A DNA stretch of 6,728 bases from an uncultured Clostridia bacterium. GTDB lineage: Bacteria; Bacillota_A; Clostridia; Oscillospirales; Oscillospiraceae. The notes beneath the pieces are model-generated. The model had not been told where the DNA came from, ran no database searches, and saw only the letters and a list, made by a program, of their open reading frames with translations. The DNA is taken from NCBI GenBank assembly GCA_947166955.1, contig CAMVGI010000075.1:1-6728 (forward strand). The letters are read 5' to 3'. Below, in pieces: positions 1-5,682 of the stretch; within the stretch, counting starts at the first letter, position 1; every line of letters starts with the position of its first letter. The translations under genes were made by a program, and so were the position numbers.

Positions 1-594
1 AAGCTTGATGCTCTTCTTGTCTTCGTCCGAAACGCCCCCGGGATATGCGAGGGGGCCGTCCGTTTTCACCGTCACGGCGACGCCAGCGCCCCTCGTCATG
101 TTGTATGCCGTCGAAGTGGTCGTGTTGATAAAGCCCCAAACCACGCTGCCGTTGCCATCGACCAAAAAGCCGTTCGGGTCGATGTTGAAGTTGCCCATGC
201 GCGTGAGGTTCATGCCCTTGAGGGTCGTGAGGTCGTCGGTGCTGATCTTGCTGACCTCGTCCGGTCCCGTGACCTTGTCGCCGACGATAAAGAAGCCGTC
301 GCCGTCGATCATCGTGTCGAGGGGCTTGCCCGTGGGGGAGTAGTTCTTGGTGCTCATGTCGATGTCGATGGTGCCGATGGAAGCGCCGAAGCCGACCTGC
401 GCGGGGTTGCGGCCGCCGGAGATGTCCGTGCCGTCCGAACCGCTGCGGGTGGTGGTGTAGAGCGCCTCGTTGAAGGTGTAGCGCGTGGACTTGTACGCCG
501 TGGTGTTGACGTTCGAGACGTTGTTACCGATGACGTTCAGCGCGCTCATGTGGGCCTTGAGGCCCGAAACAGCCGCATACATGGAACCTGTCAT
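1..594 (-). CDS. flgE: FlgE, flagellar hook protein, N-terminal part (runs off the window)
   Basis: FlgE polymerises into the hook, the universal joint between rod and filament. Only 198 codons are inside the window, with no stop before position 1. The N-terminus has the rod/hook family signature SMYAAVSGLKAH (4-15) followed by LNVIGNNVSNVNTTAYKSTR (19-38), the conserved helix that forms the inner hook tube. GRNPAQVGFGASIGTID (61-77), IDGDGFFIVGD (97-107) and LTRMGNFNIDPNGFLVD (130-146) are typical of hook and distal-rod proteins and lead into the surface domain. Position after flgD and the small operon gene decides for FlgE over the related rod protein FlgG. About 22 extra residues (VTGPDEVSKISTDDLTTLKG, near 108-127) separate DGFF from TRMGNF, a modest insertion. 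The sequence begins with a HindIII site, which may mark a clone or fragment end. Confidence 0.93.
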   Translation of the reverse strand, partial: MTGSMYAAVSGLKAHMSALNVIGNNVSNVNTTAYKSTRYTFNEALYTTTRSGSDGTDISGGRNPAQVGFGASIGTIDIDMSTKNYSPTGKPLDTMIDGDGFFIVGDKVTGPDEVSKISTDDLTTLKGMNLTRMGNFNIDPNGFLVDGNGSVVWGFINTTTSTAYNMTRGAGVAVTVKTDGPLAYPGGVSDEDKKSIKL

Positions 595-604
595 AATTCT
601 TTAC

Positions 605-610
605 ACTCCT
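605..610 (-). promoter_or_regulatory. flgE ribosome binding site
   Basis: AAAAAGGAGT on the minus strand places AGGAGT 10 bases before the flgE ATG at 594, directly after the leader hairpins. It favours this ATG over the in-frame ATG four codons later. Confidence 0.7.
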
Positions 611-614
611 TTTT

Positions 615-652
615 CCGACGTGCCGTCGGGAACCGCCGGTCGGGCGGTTCCC
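615..652 (-). other. Two overlapping hairpins in the flgE leader
   Basis: In mRNA order, the first hairpin has a perfect 10-bp stem GGGAACCGCC/GGCGGTTCCC (arms 643-652 and 628-637) with a 5-base loop. The second has a 6-bp stem CCGACG/CGTCGG (624-629 and 615-620) with a 3-base loop. They share bases 628-629, so both cannot form in full. The second ends 4 bases before the flgE ribosome binding site. What follows on the transcribed strand is A-rich, not U-rich, which argues against a terminator. The rest of the 85-base gap (595-679) shows only the ribosome binding site. Confidence 0.6.
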
Positions 653-679
653 CATAGCATCCTCAAAAGGTCCTGCTAC

Positions 680-1090
680 TTATAAAAGCACGGCTCCGTC
701 AATATTTGTAAAAATGTTTTCCTTCATTTCCTCCTGCGACATCGTGGTGATGACTCTGCCGTAGGGGATGTTGACGATGAACGCCCGCGAATCGTCGAAC
801 GCGAGGATGTTGGTCGCACCCTTCTCCTGCGCCTTCTCGACGGAGGTCGCCAGACGGTCCATCAAAACCGGCGTCAATTCGATGCCCCGCTCCTCCGCGC
901 GCTCAAGGGCGTGCTTGGAGAAGTTGACCGGCCGCTGCGCCGTCGTTCCGGGCATGCCGGCCGTCTTCGCCGCGCTCTCCTGCTGGAGCATCGCGCCGAA
1001 CATCGGCTTCGCGCCCGTCGTCTTCTGCGGCTGCTGCGCCGCGGGGACACCCTGGTTCAATTGCCCGGGTCCCTGGATCTTGTTGATCAT
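680..1090 (-). CDS. Small conserved flagellar operon protein (TIGR02530-type), function unknown
   Basis: The 136-aa product resembles the small 'flagellar operon protein' family found between flgD and flgE in many Bacillota. The first 55 residues are Gln/Pro/Ala-rich and probably disordered. The conserved part starts at FSKHALERAEERGIELT (57-73). It continues through a helix to GATNILAFDDSRAFIVNIPY (91-110) and ends with VITTMSQEEMKENIFTNIDG (113-132), a strand-helix segment that I recall as the family's best conserved part. No signal peptide or membrane segment is visible. The ATG at 1090 has a strong AGGAGG at 1098-1103, 7 bases upstream. A role in hook assembly or its regulation is likely from position alone, since no activity can be read from the sequence. 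The family name is from memory and was not searched. Confidence 0.85.
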   Translation of the reverse strand: MINKIQGPGQLNQGVPAAQQPQKTTGAKPMFGAMLQQESAAKTAGMPGTTAQRPVNFSKHALERAEERGIELTPVLMDRLATSVEKAQEKGATNILAFDDSRAFIVNIPYGRVITTMSQEEMKENIFTNIDGAVLL

Positions 1091-1149
1091 TGCTAGGCCT
1101 CCTTTCCTTAGCTTTTCCGTTGGTTTCCTGCTTCCTTACTTTTTCGCGC

Positions 1150-1752
1150 TCAGCCGAGCGCCCCGTCCTCGTCGGGAACGTGCGGGTCGCGCGAGCCGGT
1201 GTTCGTGCTCGTGCCGGTGTCCGTCGGCGCGACGGTCTCCGCCGCCGCGGCGGGGTTCGCCTGCCACGTGCTGCCTGCTTCGTCCTCCGAAACGTTCTTC
1301 GTGCGGATCTCCGGCAGTTTGCCGACCGCCATGATGTCGGTGAGGTAGTAGGGCGTGTCCTTGTCGTCGAGGAAAATGACCTGCTTGCCGTCCAGCGTAC
1401 CCGTCGCCGTCACCGTGCCGAGCAGCTCCTTGACGTCCTTGCCGTCTTGCTGGCCGATCGTGACCTCCTTGCCCACCAGCGACGCCGCATAGCTGAGGCT
1501 CGTGGAGTCCGTGACGAGGGTGGAGAGGTTGGTGATCGCCTGAATGACGGACATCTGCACCATCTGGTTCATCATCTCGCTGGTGTCCGCGGTGTTGTCG
1601 ATGCTCTGGTTCTGGAACTGCGCCACCATCAGCTTGAGAAAATCGTCCATCACGAGGTCGCTGCCGGCCTTCTTGTTGGTCGAGTTTTCCGCCACCTTGG
1701 AGCTTACCTGCGTGCCGATCACGCCGTTGAGGTCGAACGAAAAATCGCTCAT
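1150..1752 (-). CDS. flgD: FlgD, hook assembly scaffold (hook cap) protein
   Basis: FlgD caps the growing hook and is needed for FlgE subunits to polymerise; it is exported by the flagellar apparatus. The 200-aa product carries the family N-terminal signature DFLKLMVAQFQNQ (37-49). EMMNQMVQMSVIQAI (59-73) matches the usual xxxMxxQMxQxSxxxxx helix. SYAASLVGKEVTI (87-99) opens a beta-rich segment to about 150. Residues 155-200 are a Ser/Thr/Ala/Asp-rich tail with no recognisable domain, so the Ig-like C-terminal domain of longer FlgD proteins appears reduced or absent, as in short Bacillota forms. The ATG at 1752 has AGGAGG at 1761-1766, 8 bases upstream. The gap after fliK is 35 bases, and the position between fliK and flgE is canonical. 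Confidence 0.93.
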   Translation of the reverse strand: MSDFSFDLNGVIGTQVSSKVAENSTNKKAGSDLVMDDFLKLMVAQFQNQSIDNTADTSEMMNQMVQMSVIQAITNLSTLVTDSTSLSYAASLVGKEVTIGQQDGKDVKELLGTVTATGTLDGKQVIFLDDKDTPYYLTDIMAVGKLPEIRTKNVSEDEAGSTWQANPAAAAETVAPTDTGTSTNTGSRDPHVPDEDGALG

Positions 1753-1787
1753 GCTCAGATCCTCCTTTCTTTGTGATTTGCCGTGGT

Positions 1788-2996
1788 TTACCTGTCTTCC
1801 TCCGCGTCCACGAGGCCGAGCCGAAGCTGCTGCAGGAAGTCCTGCGCGCTGCTCTGCTCGCGGCGGCGGCCGTTTTGCTGTTGCTGCTGCTGACGGTTCT
1901 GCTCGTTCTGCCCGTCGGGGTTGAGGAACTGCTGCTGCGATTCCTCCGCGGGACGGACCTCCACCTGCACGTCGTTCTTGGCGTTCGACGCGAGCAGGTT
2001 CTGCAGATTGCCGGCACCGCGCTCCAGGAGGTTCGCCGCGCGCTCGGTCGAGGCGTGCAGCACGACGCTGAGCGCGCCGTTCTCGCCGCGGCTGATCTCG
2101 ACCGTGAGCTTGCCGAGGTGCTCCGGCGTCAGCGTGACTTCGACGCGGTTCGCGTCGGCGCTGTTGACAATCACGCCGCCAAGCTCGTCCGCGAGCTGCT
2201 CGACGCCGCCCTCCGCCTCCAGCGGGACGGGGCGCGCGACCTCCGCGACCTTGACGACGGGGGCGTCCACCCGCTCAAAGAGCGGCGCCGCCTGCGCGCC
2301 TTGCGCGTCGTCCGTCCGTGTCTCTTCCGTCGGGGCGTCGTCCGTGCGCTGCACACGCGCCGCGTTTCGCTCCGCGTGCACCGCCTCCGGCGCCTTGCGT
2401 TCGCTCTGTTCGCTCTGCTGCGCCTCCTGTACGGGGGCGTCGGGTTCCTCCGGTCGGATCGCGTCGTCCGTTTCCTCCTTCGGCGCGTCGACGTCGTCCG
2501 TCTTTACCTCGCGCCGCGTCGGTACGGTCTCCCCGCGGGGCGCTTCCACCTCCGCGTTCCTCACTTCCGTTTCCGGTCCGGCAAGGGTCTCCGGCTGTAC
2601 CTCGGGCATTTCGGACAACTCGACCGCCGCCTCCGCCTGCACCGGCGCCGCCGTCTCGACCGTCTGCTCCGGCAGCAGCTCCGCGTTCGCGTCCGACACC
2701 ACCGTGTAGCGCGCGTCCGGCTGCGCCTGGAACATCATCGCCGCCGCGATGGCGTACTGCTCGTCGTTCACGGGCTTTTCCGCGTCCGTCGCCTCCTTCG
2801 CCTGTGGGGCGTCGTCGGTCTTGGACTGCTTCGCGTCCTTCGGGGCGTTCTTCGCGTCCGTCGTCCGCTTCTGCTGCACCATGCTGTCGAAATCAGGGCT
2901 GTCGGCGTCCTTGGGCGCCTTGGCGTTCGGGGCCGTCGTCGGCTGCGCCGCGGCATTCACCAGCATCTGGTCCATCATCGGGTTGTTCACTTCCAT
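1788..2996 (-). CDS. fliK: FliK, flagellar hook-length control protein
   Basis: FliK is exported while the hook grows. It acts as a molecular ruler, and its C-terminal domain then contacts FlhB to switch export from hook to filament substrates. The 402-aa product has the family layout. A long low-complexity N-terminal region (about 1-260) is rich in Ala, Pro, Glu, Asp and Thr and contains five TDD motifs. A compact C-terminal domain (about 267-350) includes VEVTLTPEHLGKLTVEI (285-301), the conserved LxPxxLGxLxV core. A Gln-rich tail with six glutamines at 369-374 follows, then a final helix, SSAQDFLQQLRLGL (382-395). The start was placed at 2996 because of the ideal ribosome binding site. It is the expected gene upstream of flgD. 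The identity rests on the C-terminal domain and on context, since the ruler region does not align across species. Confidence 0.92.
   Translation of the reverse strand: MEVNNPMMDQMLVNAAAQPTTAPNAKAPKDADSPDFDSMVQQKRTTDAKNAPKDAKQSKTDDAPQAKEATDAEKPVNDEQYAIAAAMMFQAQPDARYTVVSDANAELLPEQTVETAAPVQAEAAVELSEMPEVQPETLAGPETEVRNAEVEAPRGETVPTRREVKTDDVDAPKEETDDAIRPEEPDAPVQEAQQSEQSERKAPEAVHAERNAARVQRTDDAPTEETRTDDAQGAQAAPLFERVDAPVVKVAEVARPVPLEAEGGVEQLADELGGVIVNSADANRVEVTLTPEHLGKLTVEISRGENGALSVVLHASTERAANLLERGAGNLQNLLASNAKNDVQVEVRPAEESQQQFLNPDGQNEQNRQQQQQQNGRRREQSSAQDFLQQLRLGLVDAEEDR
2305..2819 (-). repeat. Dispersed TDDA-encoding repeat inside fliK
   Basis: The plus-strand 11-mer GCGTCGTCCGT occurs exactly at 2305-2315, 2335-2345 and 2461-2471. 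It occurs with one mismatch at 2491-2501 and 2809-2819. All copies are in the same codon phase and encode TDD plus Ala or Val. Two pairs are exactly 30 bases (10 codons) apart. This suggests internal duplication in the ruler region, now degenerate. Confidence 0.55.
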
Positions 2997-3002
2997 TTCT
3001 TT

Positions 3003-3012
3003 CACCTCCTTT
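3003..3012 (-). promoter_or_regulatory. Strong ribosome binding site that fixes the fliK start
   Basis: AAAGGAGGTG on the minus strand ends close to the optimal distance from the ATG at 2996 (8 bases between AGGAGG and ATG). It rules out a longer reading that would begin at a TTG at 3047 inside fliJ. Confidence 0.8.
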
Positions 3013-3015
3013 CCG

Positions 3016-3025
3016 CTATTAATAG
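3016..3025 (-). repeat. AT-rich 10-bp palindrome before the fliK ribosome binding site
   Basis: CTATTAATAG is a perfect palindrome in the fliJ-fliK gap, inside an AT-rich island (about 3016-3030) in otherwise GC-rich DNA. It overlaps a TATACT hexamer (3024-3029) that resembles a sigma-A -10 box, but no matching -35 box is seen. It could be an operator, a weak promoter element, or simply an unstructured leader that keeps the ribosome binding site open. Confidence 0.3.
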
Positions 3026-3033
3026 TATATGGA

Positions 3034-3480
3034 TCATCCCGCCGCAATTGCCCTTCGGGCTGCGGTCAGGTCGTCCAACGCCTTTTCCTCCGCCTTTGCG
3101 GCGGCGGTATCGTACTCGCCGCGGCGGATCTCCTTGAGCTTTTCGATCGCGTGCGTCTCCTGTCGGGCCTCCACGACCTCCTGCCGCTTGGCCTCCAGCT
3201 CTCTGCGCCGCTGCGCGAGCAGCAGTTCTTCTCGCTGCAATCGCTGCTCCAACACCTGCTGGCCCGCTTCGTACTCCACCGCCTCTAGGTTGGTGAAGCC
3301 CGCCGCGCGCTTCTCCGCGAACTCCTCGTCATATGCCGCGAGCCTCGCGATCGCCTCGTCGCGGATCTTTTCCTGTGCGGCCGCGATCACCTGCGCCTCG
3401 GAAAGCTCCGCCATCAGCGAATCGAGCGCCTGCTGTTTGTAATTGAGCACCGGCTCAAGCTGAAATTGAAATCGTTTCAC
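3034..3480 (-). CDS. fliJ: FliJ, flagellar export chaperone-escort and ATPase stalk protein
   Basis: FliJ is a small coiled-coil protein that sits in the FliI hexamer like the F1 gamma subunit, contacts the export gate protein FlhA and recycles export chaperones. The 148-aa product (family about 145-150) starts KRFQFQLEPVLNYKQQ, the typical FliJ opening. It is almost wholly charged helix rich in Glu, Arg, Ala and Gln (about 15-140), consistent with a two-helix coiled coil. AIEKLKEIRRGEYD (111-124) matches the conserved C-terminal part. The start is GTG, and no convincing Shine-Dalgarno precedes it, only a loose GGGCGGGG further up. The GTG overlaps the stop of a mini-ORF that begins at the fliI stop, so expression may depend on translation of fliI. 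Its position after fliI is the usual one. Confidence 0.93.
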   Translation of the reverse strand: MKRFQFQLEPVLNYKQQALDSLMAELSEAQVIAAAQEKIRDEAIARLAAYDEEFAEKRAAGFTNLEAVEYEAGQQVLEQRLQREELLLAQRRRELEAKRQEVVEARQETHAIEKLKEIRRGEYDTAAAKAEEKALDDLTAARRAIAAG

Positions 3481-3527
3481 AGGCTCAGCCCCGCCCTTTC
3501 AGCGTTTTTCGGCGGCATGACGGTCAT
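3477..3527 (-). promoter_or_regulatory. Putative 16-codon coupling mini-ORF between fliI and fliJ
   Basis: An ATG overlaps the fliI stop as ATGA. The frame encodes MTVMPPKNAERAGLSL and ends in a TGA that overlaps the GTG start of fliJ as GTGA. It spans the whole fliI-fliJ gap. fliJ has no clear ribosome binding site of its own, so a ribosome ending fliI could restart here and then restart again at fliJ. No homology is claimed for the peptide, and the function is inferred from geometry alone. Chance remains possible because the stretch is short. Confidence 0.3.
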
Positions 3528-3530
3528 GCC
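3514..3530 (-). repeat. Perfect 17-bp palindrome over the fliI stop codon
   Basis: The arms GGCATGAC and GTCATGCC (8 bp) are separated by one base. As RNA this gives a 7-bp stem with a 3-base loop. It contains the fliI stop and two ATG triplets, one of which starts the mini-ORF that leads to fliJ. No U-tract follows on the transcribed strand, so it is not a standard terminator for this operon. Confidence 0.6.
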
Positions 3531-4825
3531 AGGATCTTTTTCATCTGCTCGATGCACTCGTCGTAGGTGAACGCGGCGTGAATATCCTGCTTGAGAAACT
3601 CGTTGATGTCGTCGATCTTTTGCAGCGCGTAGTCGAGTTTGGGGTTGCTGCCGGGTTTGTAGGCGCCGATATTCACGAGGTCCGCGTTGCGCTCGTAGAT
3701 GCTCAGGATGTCGCGCAGGCGGGAGGCGAGCTGTTGATGCTCGCGGTCCACCAGCTCCACCATCAGACGCGAGATGCTCGCGCCGACGTCGATGGCGGGA
3801 TAGTGGTTCGCGGCGGCAAGGCGGCGAGAGAGCACGATGTGCCCGTCCAGAATACCGCGGACGGTATCGGCAATGGGGTCGTTCATGTCGTCGCCCTCGA
3901 CGAGCACCGTGTAAATTGCGGTGATGGAACCCTTTTGGAAGTTCCCGCTGCGCTCCAAAAGCTTGGGAAGCTCGGCGTAGATCGACGGGGTATAGCCGCG
4001 CGCCACCGGCGGTTCGCCGATCGCGAGGCCGATCTCGCGCTGCGCCATGGAAAAACGCGTAAGCGAATCCATCATCAGCAGCACGTCGCAGCCCTGGTCG
4101 CGGAAGTACTCCGCGATGCCGGTCGCGACCGTGGGGCACTTCATACGCAGCATCGCCGGCTGGTCGCTCGTCGCCACCACGAGGATGGAACGCGCCATGC
4201 CCTCGGGACCGAGGTCCTTCTGCACGAACTCCAACACCTCTCGGCCACGCTCGCCCACGAGGGCGATGACGTTGATGTCCGCCTTGACCTCGCGTGCGAT
4301 CATGCCCAAAAGCGTGCTCTTGCCGACGCCGGAACCTGCGAAAATGCCCATACGCTGACCTTTTCCTATGGTCAGCAGCCCGTCGATCGCTTTTATGCCA
4401 AACTCCATTTTCTCACGAATCGGAGGCCGCGTCAAGGGATTGATATAACTTCCGCCGACGCAATAGCTCTCGCCCTCTTCGAGCGGGCCTTTGTCGTCGA
4501 TGGGCTGCCCGAGCGCGTTGATGATGCGCCCTTTGAGGTGCATCCCCACCTTCAGCTCAAGCTGCCTGCCCGTGTTGCGGACAAAGTTGCCCGCGGAGAT
4601 GCCGTTCATCTCGGAATACGGCATGAGCAGGATGTGGTCGTTTTTAAAGCCGACGACCTCAGCGGAAACCTGGCGTCCCGTTTCGTCGCTGTAGATGCGG
4701 CAGATGTCGCCGACGGCGGCCTTGGCGCCGCTCGCCTCGATGGACATGCCCACGATGTTTTCGATCTTGCCCGTGTGACTGATCGTCTCTGCCTGCTGGA
4801 CTTGTTTGATCGCGTTACGGAACAT
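3524..4825 (-). CDS. fliI: FliI, flagellum-specific export ATPase
   Basis: FliI is the hexameric ATPase at the cytoplasmic base of the flagellar export apparatus. It helps unfold export substrates and release them from chaperones, and it is homologous to the F1-ATPase beta subunit. The 433-aa product is normal in length and complete. It has the Walker A P-loop AGSGVGKST (163-171), GERGRE (191-196) with the expected catalytic glutamate E192, the Walker B strand DVLLMMDSLTR (247-257), and the ATPase alpha/beta signature PAIDVGASIS (343-352). The N-terminal beta-barrel part (about 15-95) and a C-terminal helical part (about 360-433) flank the core. The ATG at 4825 is supported by AGGAG (4837-4841), 11 bases upstream, which overlaps the fliH stop. 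The gap after fliH is 14 bases. The stop TGA overlaps the ATG of a mini-ORF leading to fliJ. Confidence 0.97.
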   Translation of the reverse strand: MFRNAIKQVQQAETISHTGKIENIVGMSIEASGAKAAVGDICRIYSDETGRQVSAEVVGFKNDHILLMPYSEMNGISAGNFVRNTGRQLELKVGMHLKGRIINALGQPIDDKGPLEEGESYCVGGSYINPLTRPPIREKMEFGIKAIDGLLTIGKGQRMGIFAGSGVGKSTLLGMIAREVKADINVIALVGERGREVLEFVQKDLGPEGMARSILVVATSDQPAMLRMKCPTVATGIAEYFRDQGCDVLLMMDSLTRFSMAQREIGLAIGEPPVARGYTPSIYAELPKLLERSGNFQKGSITAIYTVLVEGDDMNDPIADTVRGILDGHIVLSRRLAAANHYPAIDVGASISRLMVELVDREHQQLASRLRDILSIYERNADLVNIGAYKPGSNPKLDYALQKIDDINEFLKQDIHAAFTYDECIEQMKKILA

Positions 4826-4836
4826 ATCGGCCGTTT

Positions 4837-4841
4837 CTCCT
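4837..4841 (-). promoter_or_regulatory. fliI ribosome binding site overlapping the fliH stop
   Basis: On the minus strand the fliH stop TAG runs into GAGAAAC, so TAGGAG serves as both stop and Shine-Dalgarno core, 11 bases from the fliI ATG. This arrangement favours ribosomes passing from fliH to fliI, whose products bind each other. Confidence 0.65.
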
Positions 4842-5682
4842 AATTATCCTCCAAGACGACGCCGTCGAGGACTTCCTTGATGTTCTCAAGCTGCGTCGAA
4901 ACGCTGGCGTCGTAGATGACGTCGGGCAGCTCCACGATGCAGGTGCCGCTCTCCTCGTCCGGCATGGGGATCACGCGGACGCGGTCGGCGATGTGGCTCA
5001 GCGCCGCGGTCAGCTCCGGCACGGTGTAGGCCTTGCCGCCCACGTCGCAGTCCGAGACGTAAACGTGCGCCCATTCGCAGCGCTTGTGCGTATCGGTCGC
5101 GGCGTCCACCATGCGGAGGATGATGTCGCTGGAGTTCTTGAGGCTGACGTGGATGATCTTCTCGGCGATGGCGACGGCAAGGTCCTTGAGTTCCTCGCGG
5201 CTGTCGTCGAGCACCTTGTCGCGCGCACGCGCCGCAGCTTCCAGAAAGCCCTCGATGCCCTTGATCTGTTCGAGCGCCATGCGCTCGCACTCCTCCTTGC
5301 CCTCCTGCATCGCCTGCGCCATGCCTTCGGCATAGCCGCGGCTGTAACCCTCGTCCTTCGCGTCCTTCTTCGCCGCTTCCACCTGCTCGGCAAATTCGGC
5401 GCGGAGCTGGTCCTTGTATTCCTGCGCTTCCCGTCGCGCGTCCTCAAGGATGGCTTCCGCCTGGATCTTCGCGTAACCGAGCGGGTCGGTCTCCGGCGTC
5501 GGCTCGGGAGGCGGCGCGTCCTCCGCCTCGACGGCGGGCGCAGGCGCGATCTCCTCGGGTTCCTCCTCGGGCGGCGGCGCCTCACGCGGCTTCTTCGCCT
5601 CCACCTTCAGCTCCATGGCGGGCTTGAACACGTAATCGCTTGCCTCGCCGCCGTTTTGGAAGCTCTTGAATATCCTAGGCAA
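4840..5682 (-). CDS. fliH: FliH, flagellar export ATPase regulator/stator
   Basis: FliH is a cytoplasmic protein of the flagellar type III export apparatus. It dimerises, binds the N-terminus of the ATPase FliI, and links it to the C-ring and export gate. The 280-aa product begins PRIFKSFQN, like other FliH N-termini. A variable Pro/Glu/Ala-rich stretch (about 33-66) follows, then a long charged helix. The hallmark GxxxG glycines are at G112, G116 and G120 (EGYSRGYAEG). The C-terminal domain carries AIAEKIIHVSL (171-181) and ends with TCIVELPDVIYDASVSTQLE (247-266), the conserved closing motif. The start is TTG, chosen because AAGGA lies 8 bases upstream, no in-frame ATG is near, and it gives the family N-terminus. 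This TTG lies inside the end of fliG, which suggests translational coupling. The stop TAG is part of the fliI ribosome binding site. Confidence 0.93.
   Translation of the reverse strand: MPRIFKSFQNGGEASDYVFKPAMELKVEAKKPREAPPPEEEPEEIAPAPAVEAEDAPPPEPTPETDPLGYAKIQAEAILEDARREAQEYKDQLRAEFAEQVEAAKKDAKDEGYSRGYAEGMAQAMQEGKEECERMALEQIKGIEGFLEAAARARDKVLDDSREELKDLAVAIAEKIIHVSLKNSSDIILRMVDAATDTHKRCEWAHVYVSDCDVGGKAYTVPELTAALSHIADRVRVIPMPDEESGTCIVELPDVIYDASVSTQLENIKEVLDGVVLEDN

Noticed and set aside
1..6. HindIII site at the first six bases
   Set aside because: It may mark a clone or fragment boundary, but the other end does not match and a chance occurrence is possible. Not a biological feature.
680..740. 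TTGACG and TATAAG near the end of the small flagellar gene as a promoter for flgE
   Set aside because: The spacing is about 12 bases, far below the 16-18 needed by sigma-A.
3024..3029. TATACT as a sigma-A promoter -10 box for fliK
   Set aside because: No TTGACA-like hexamer lies 16-18 bases upstream and there is no extended -10 TG. Recorded only as part of an AT-rich island.
2997..3047. Longer fliK start at a TTG at 3047, overlapping fliJ
   Set aside because: The ATG at 2996 has an ideal AAAGGAGGTG in front of it, while the upstream TTG has none and would place that ribosome binding site inside the gene.
1773..3137. Long plus-strand reading frame of 454 codons opposite fliK
   Set aside because: Its product is almost only Arg, Leu, Val and His with no family likeness. 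It is the antisense shadow of a GC-rich gene whose minus-strand protein is a clear FliK.
3514..3541. Plus-strand terminator (palindrome followed by TTTTT)
   Set aside because: The T-run starts several bases after the stem with GC bases between, and no plus-strand gene ends here.
3477..4139. 220-codon minus-strand frame overlapping fliI
   Set aside because: It is a shifted frame of fliI with Arg/His-rich sequence. Only its last 16 codons, beyond the fliI stop, were kept as a possible coupling mini-ORF.
4824..4831. GCCGATAT, a match to a flagellar sigma-D/sigma-28 -10 box on the minus strand
   Set aside because: It includes the fliI ATG, so the transcript would start inside the gene, and no TAAA lies about 15 bases upstream.
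3578..4843. Long plus-strand reading frame of 421 codons opposite fliI
   Set aside because: It is the mirror frame of a certain FliI with complete ATPase motifs. Its product has no recognisable domain, and there is no matching ribosome binding site.
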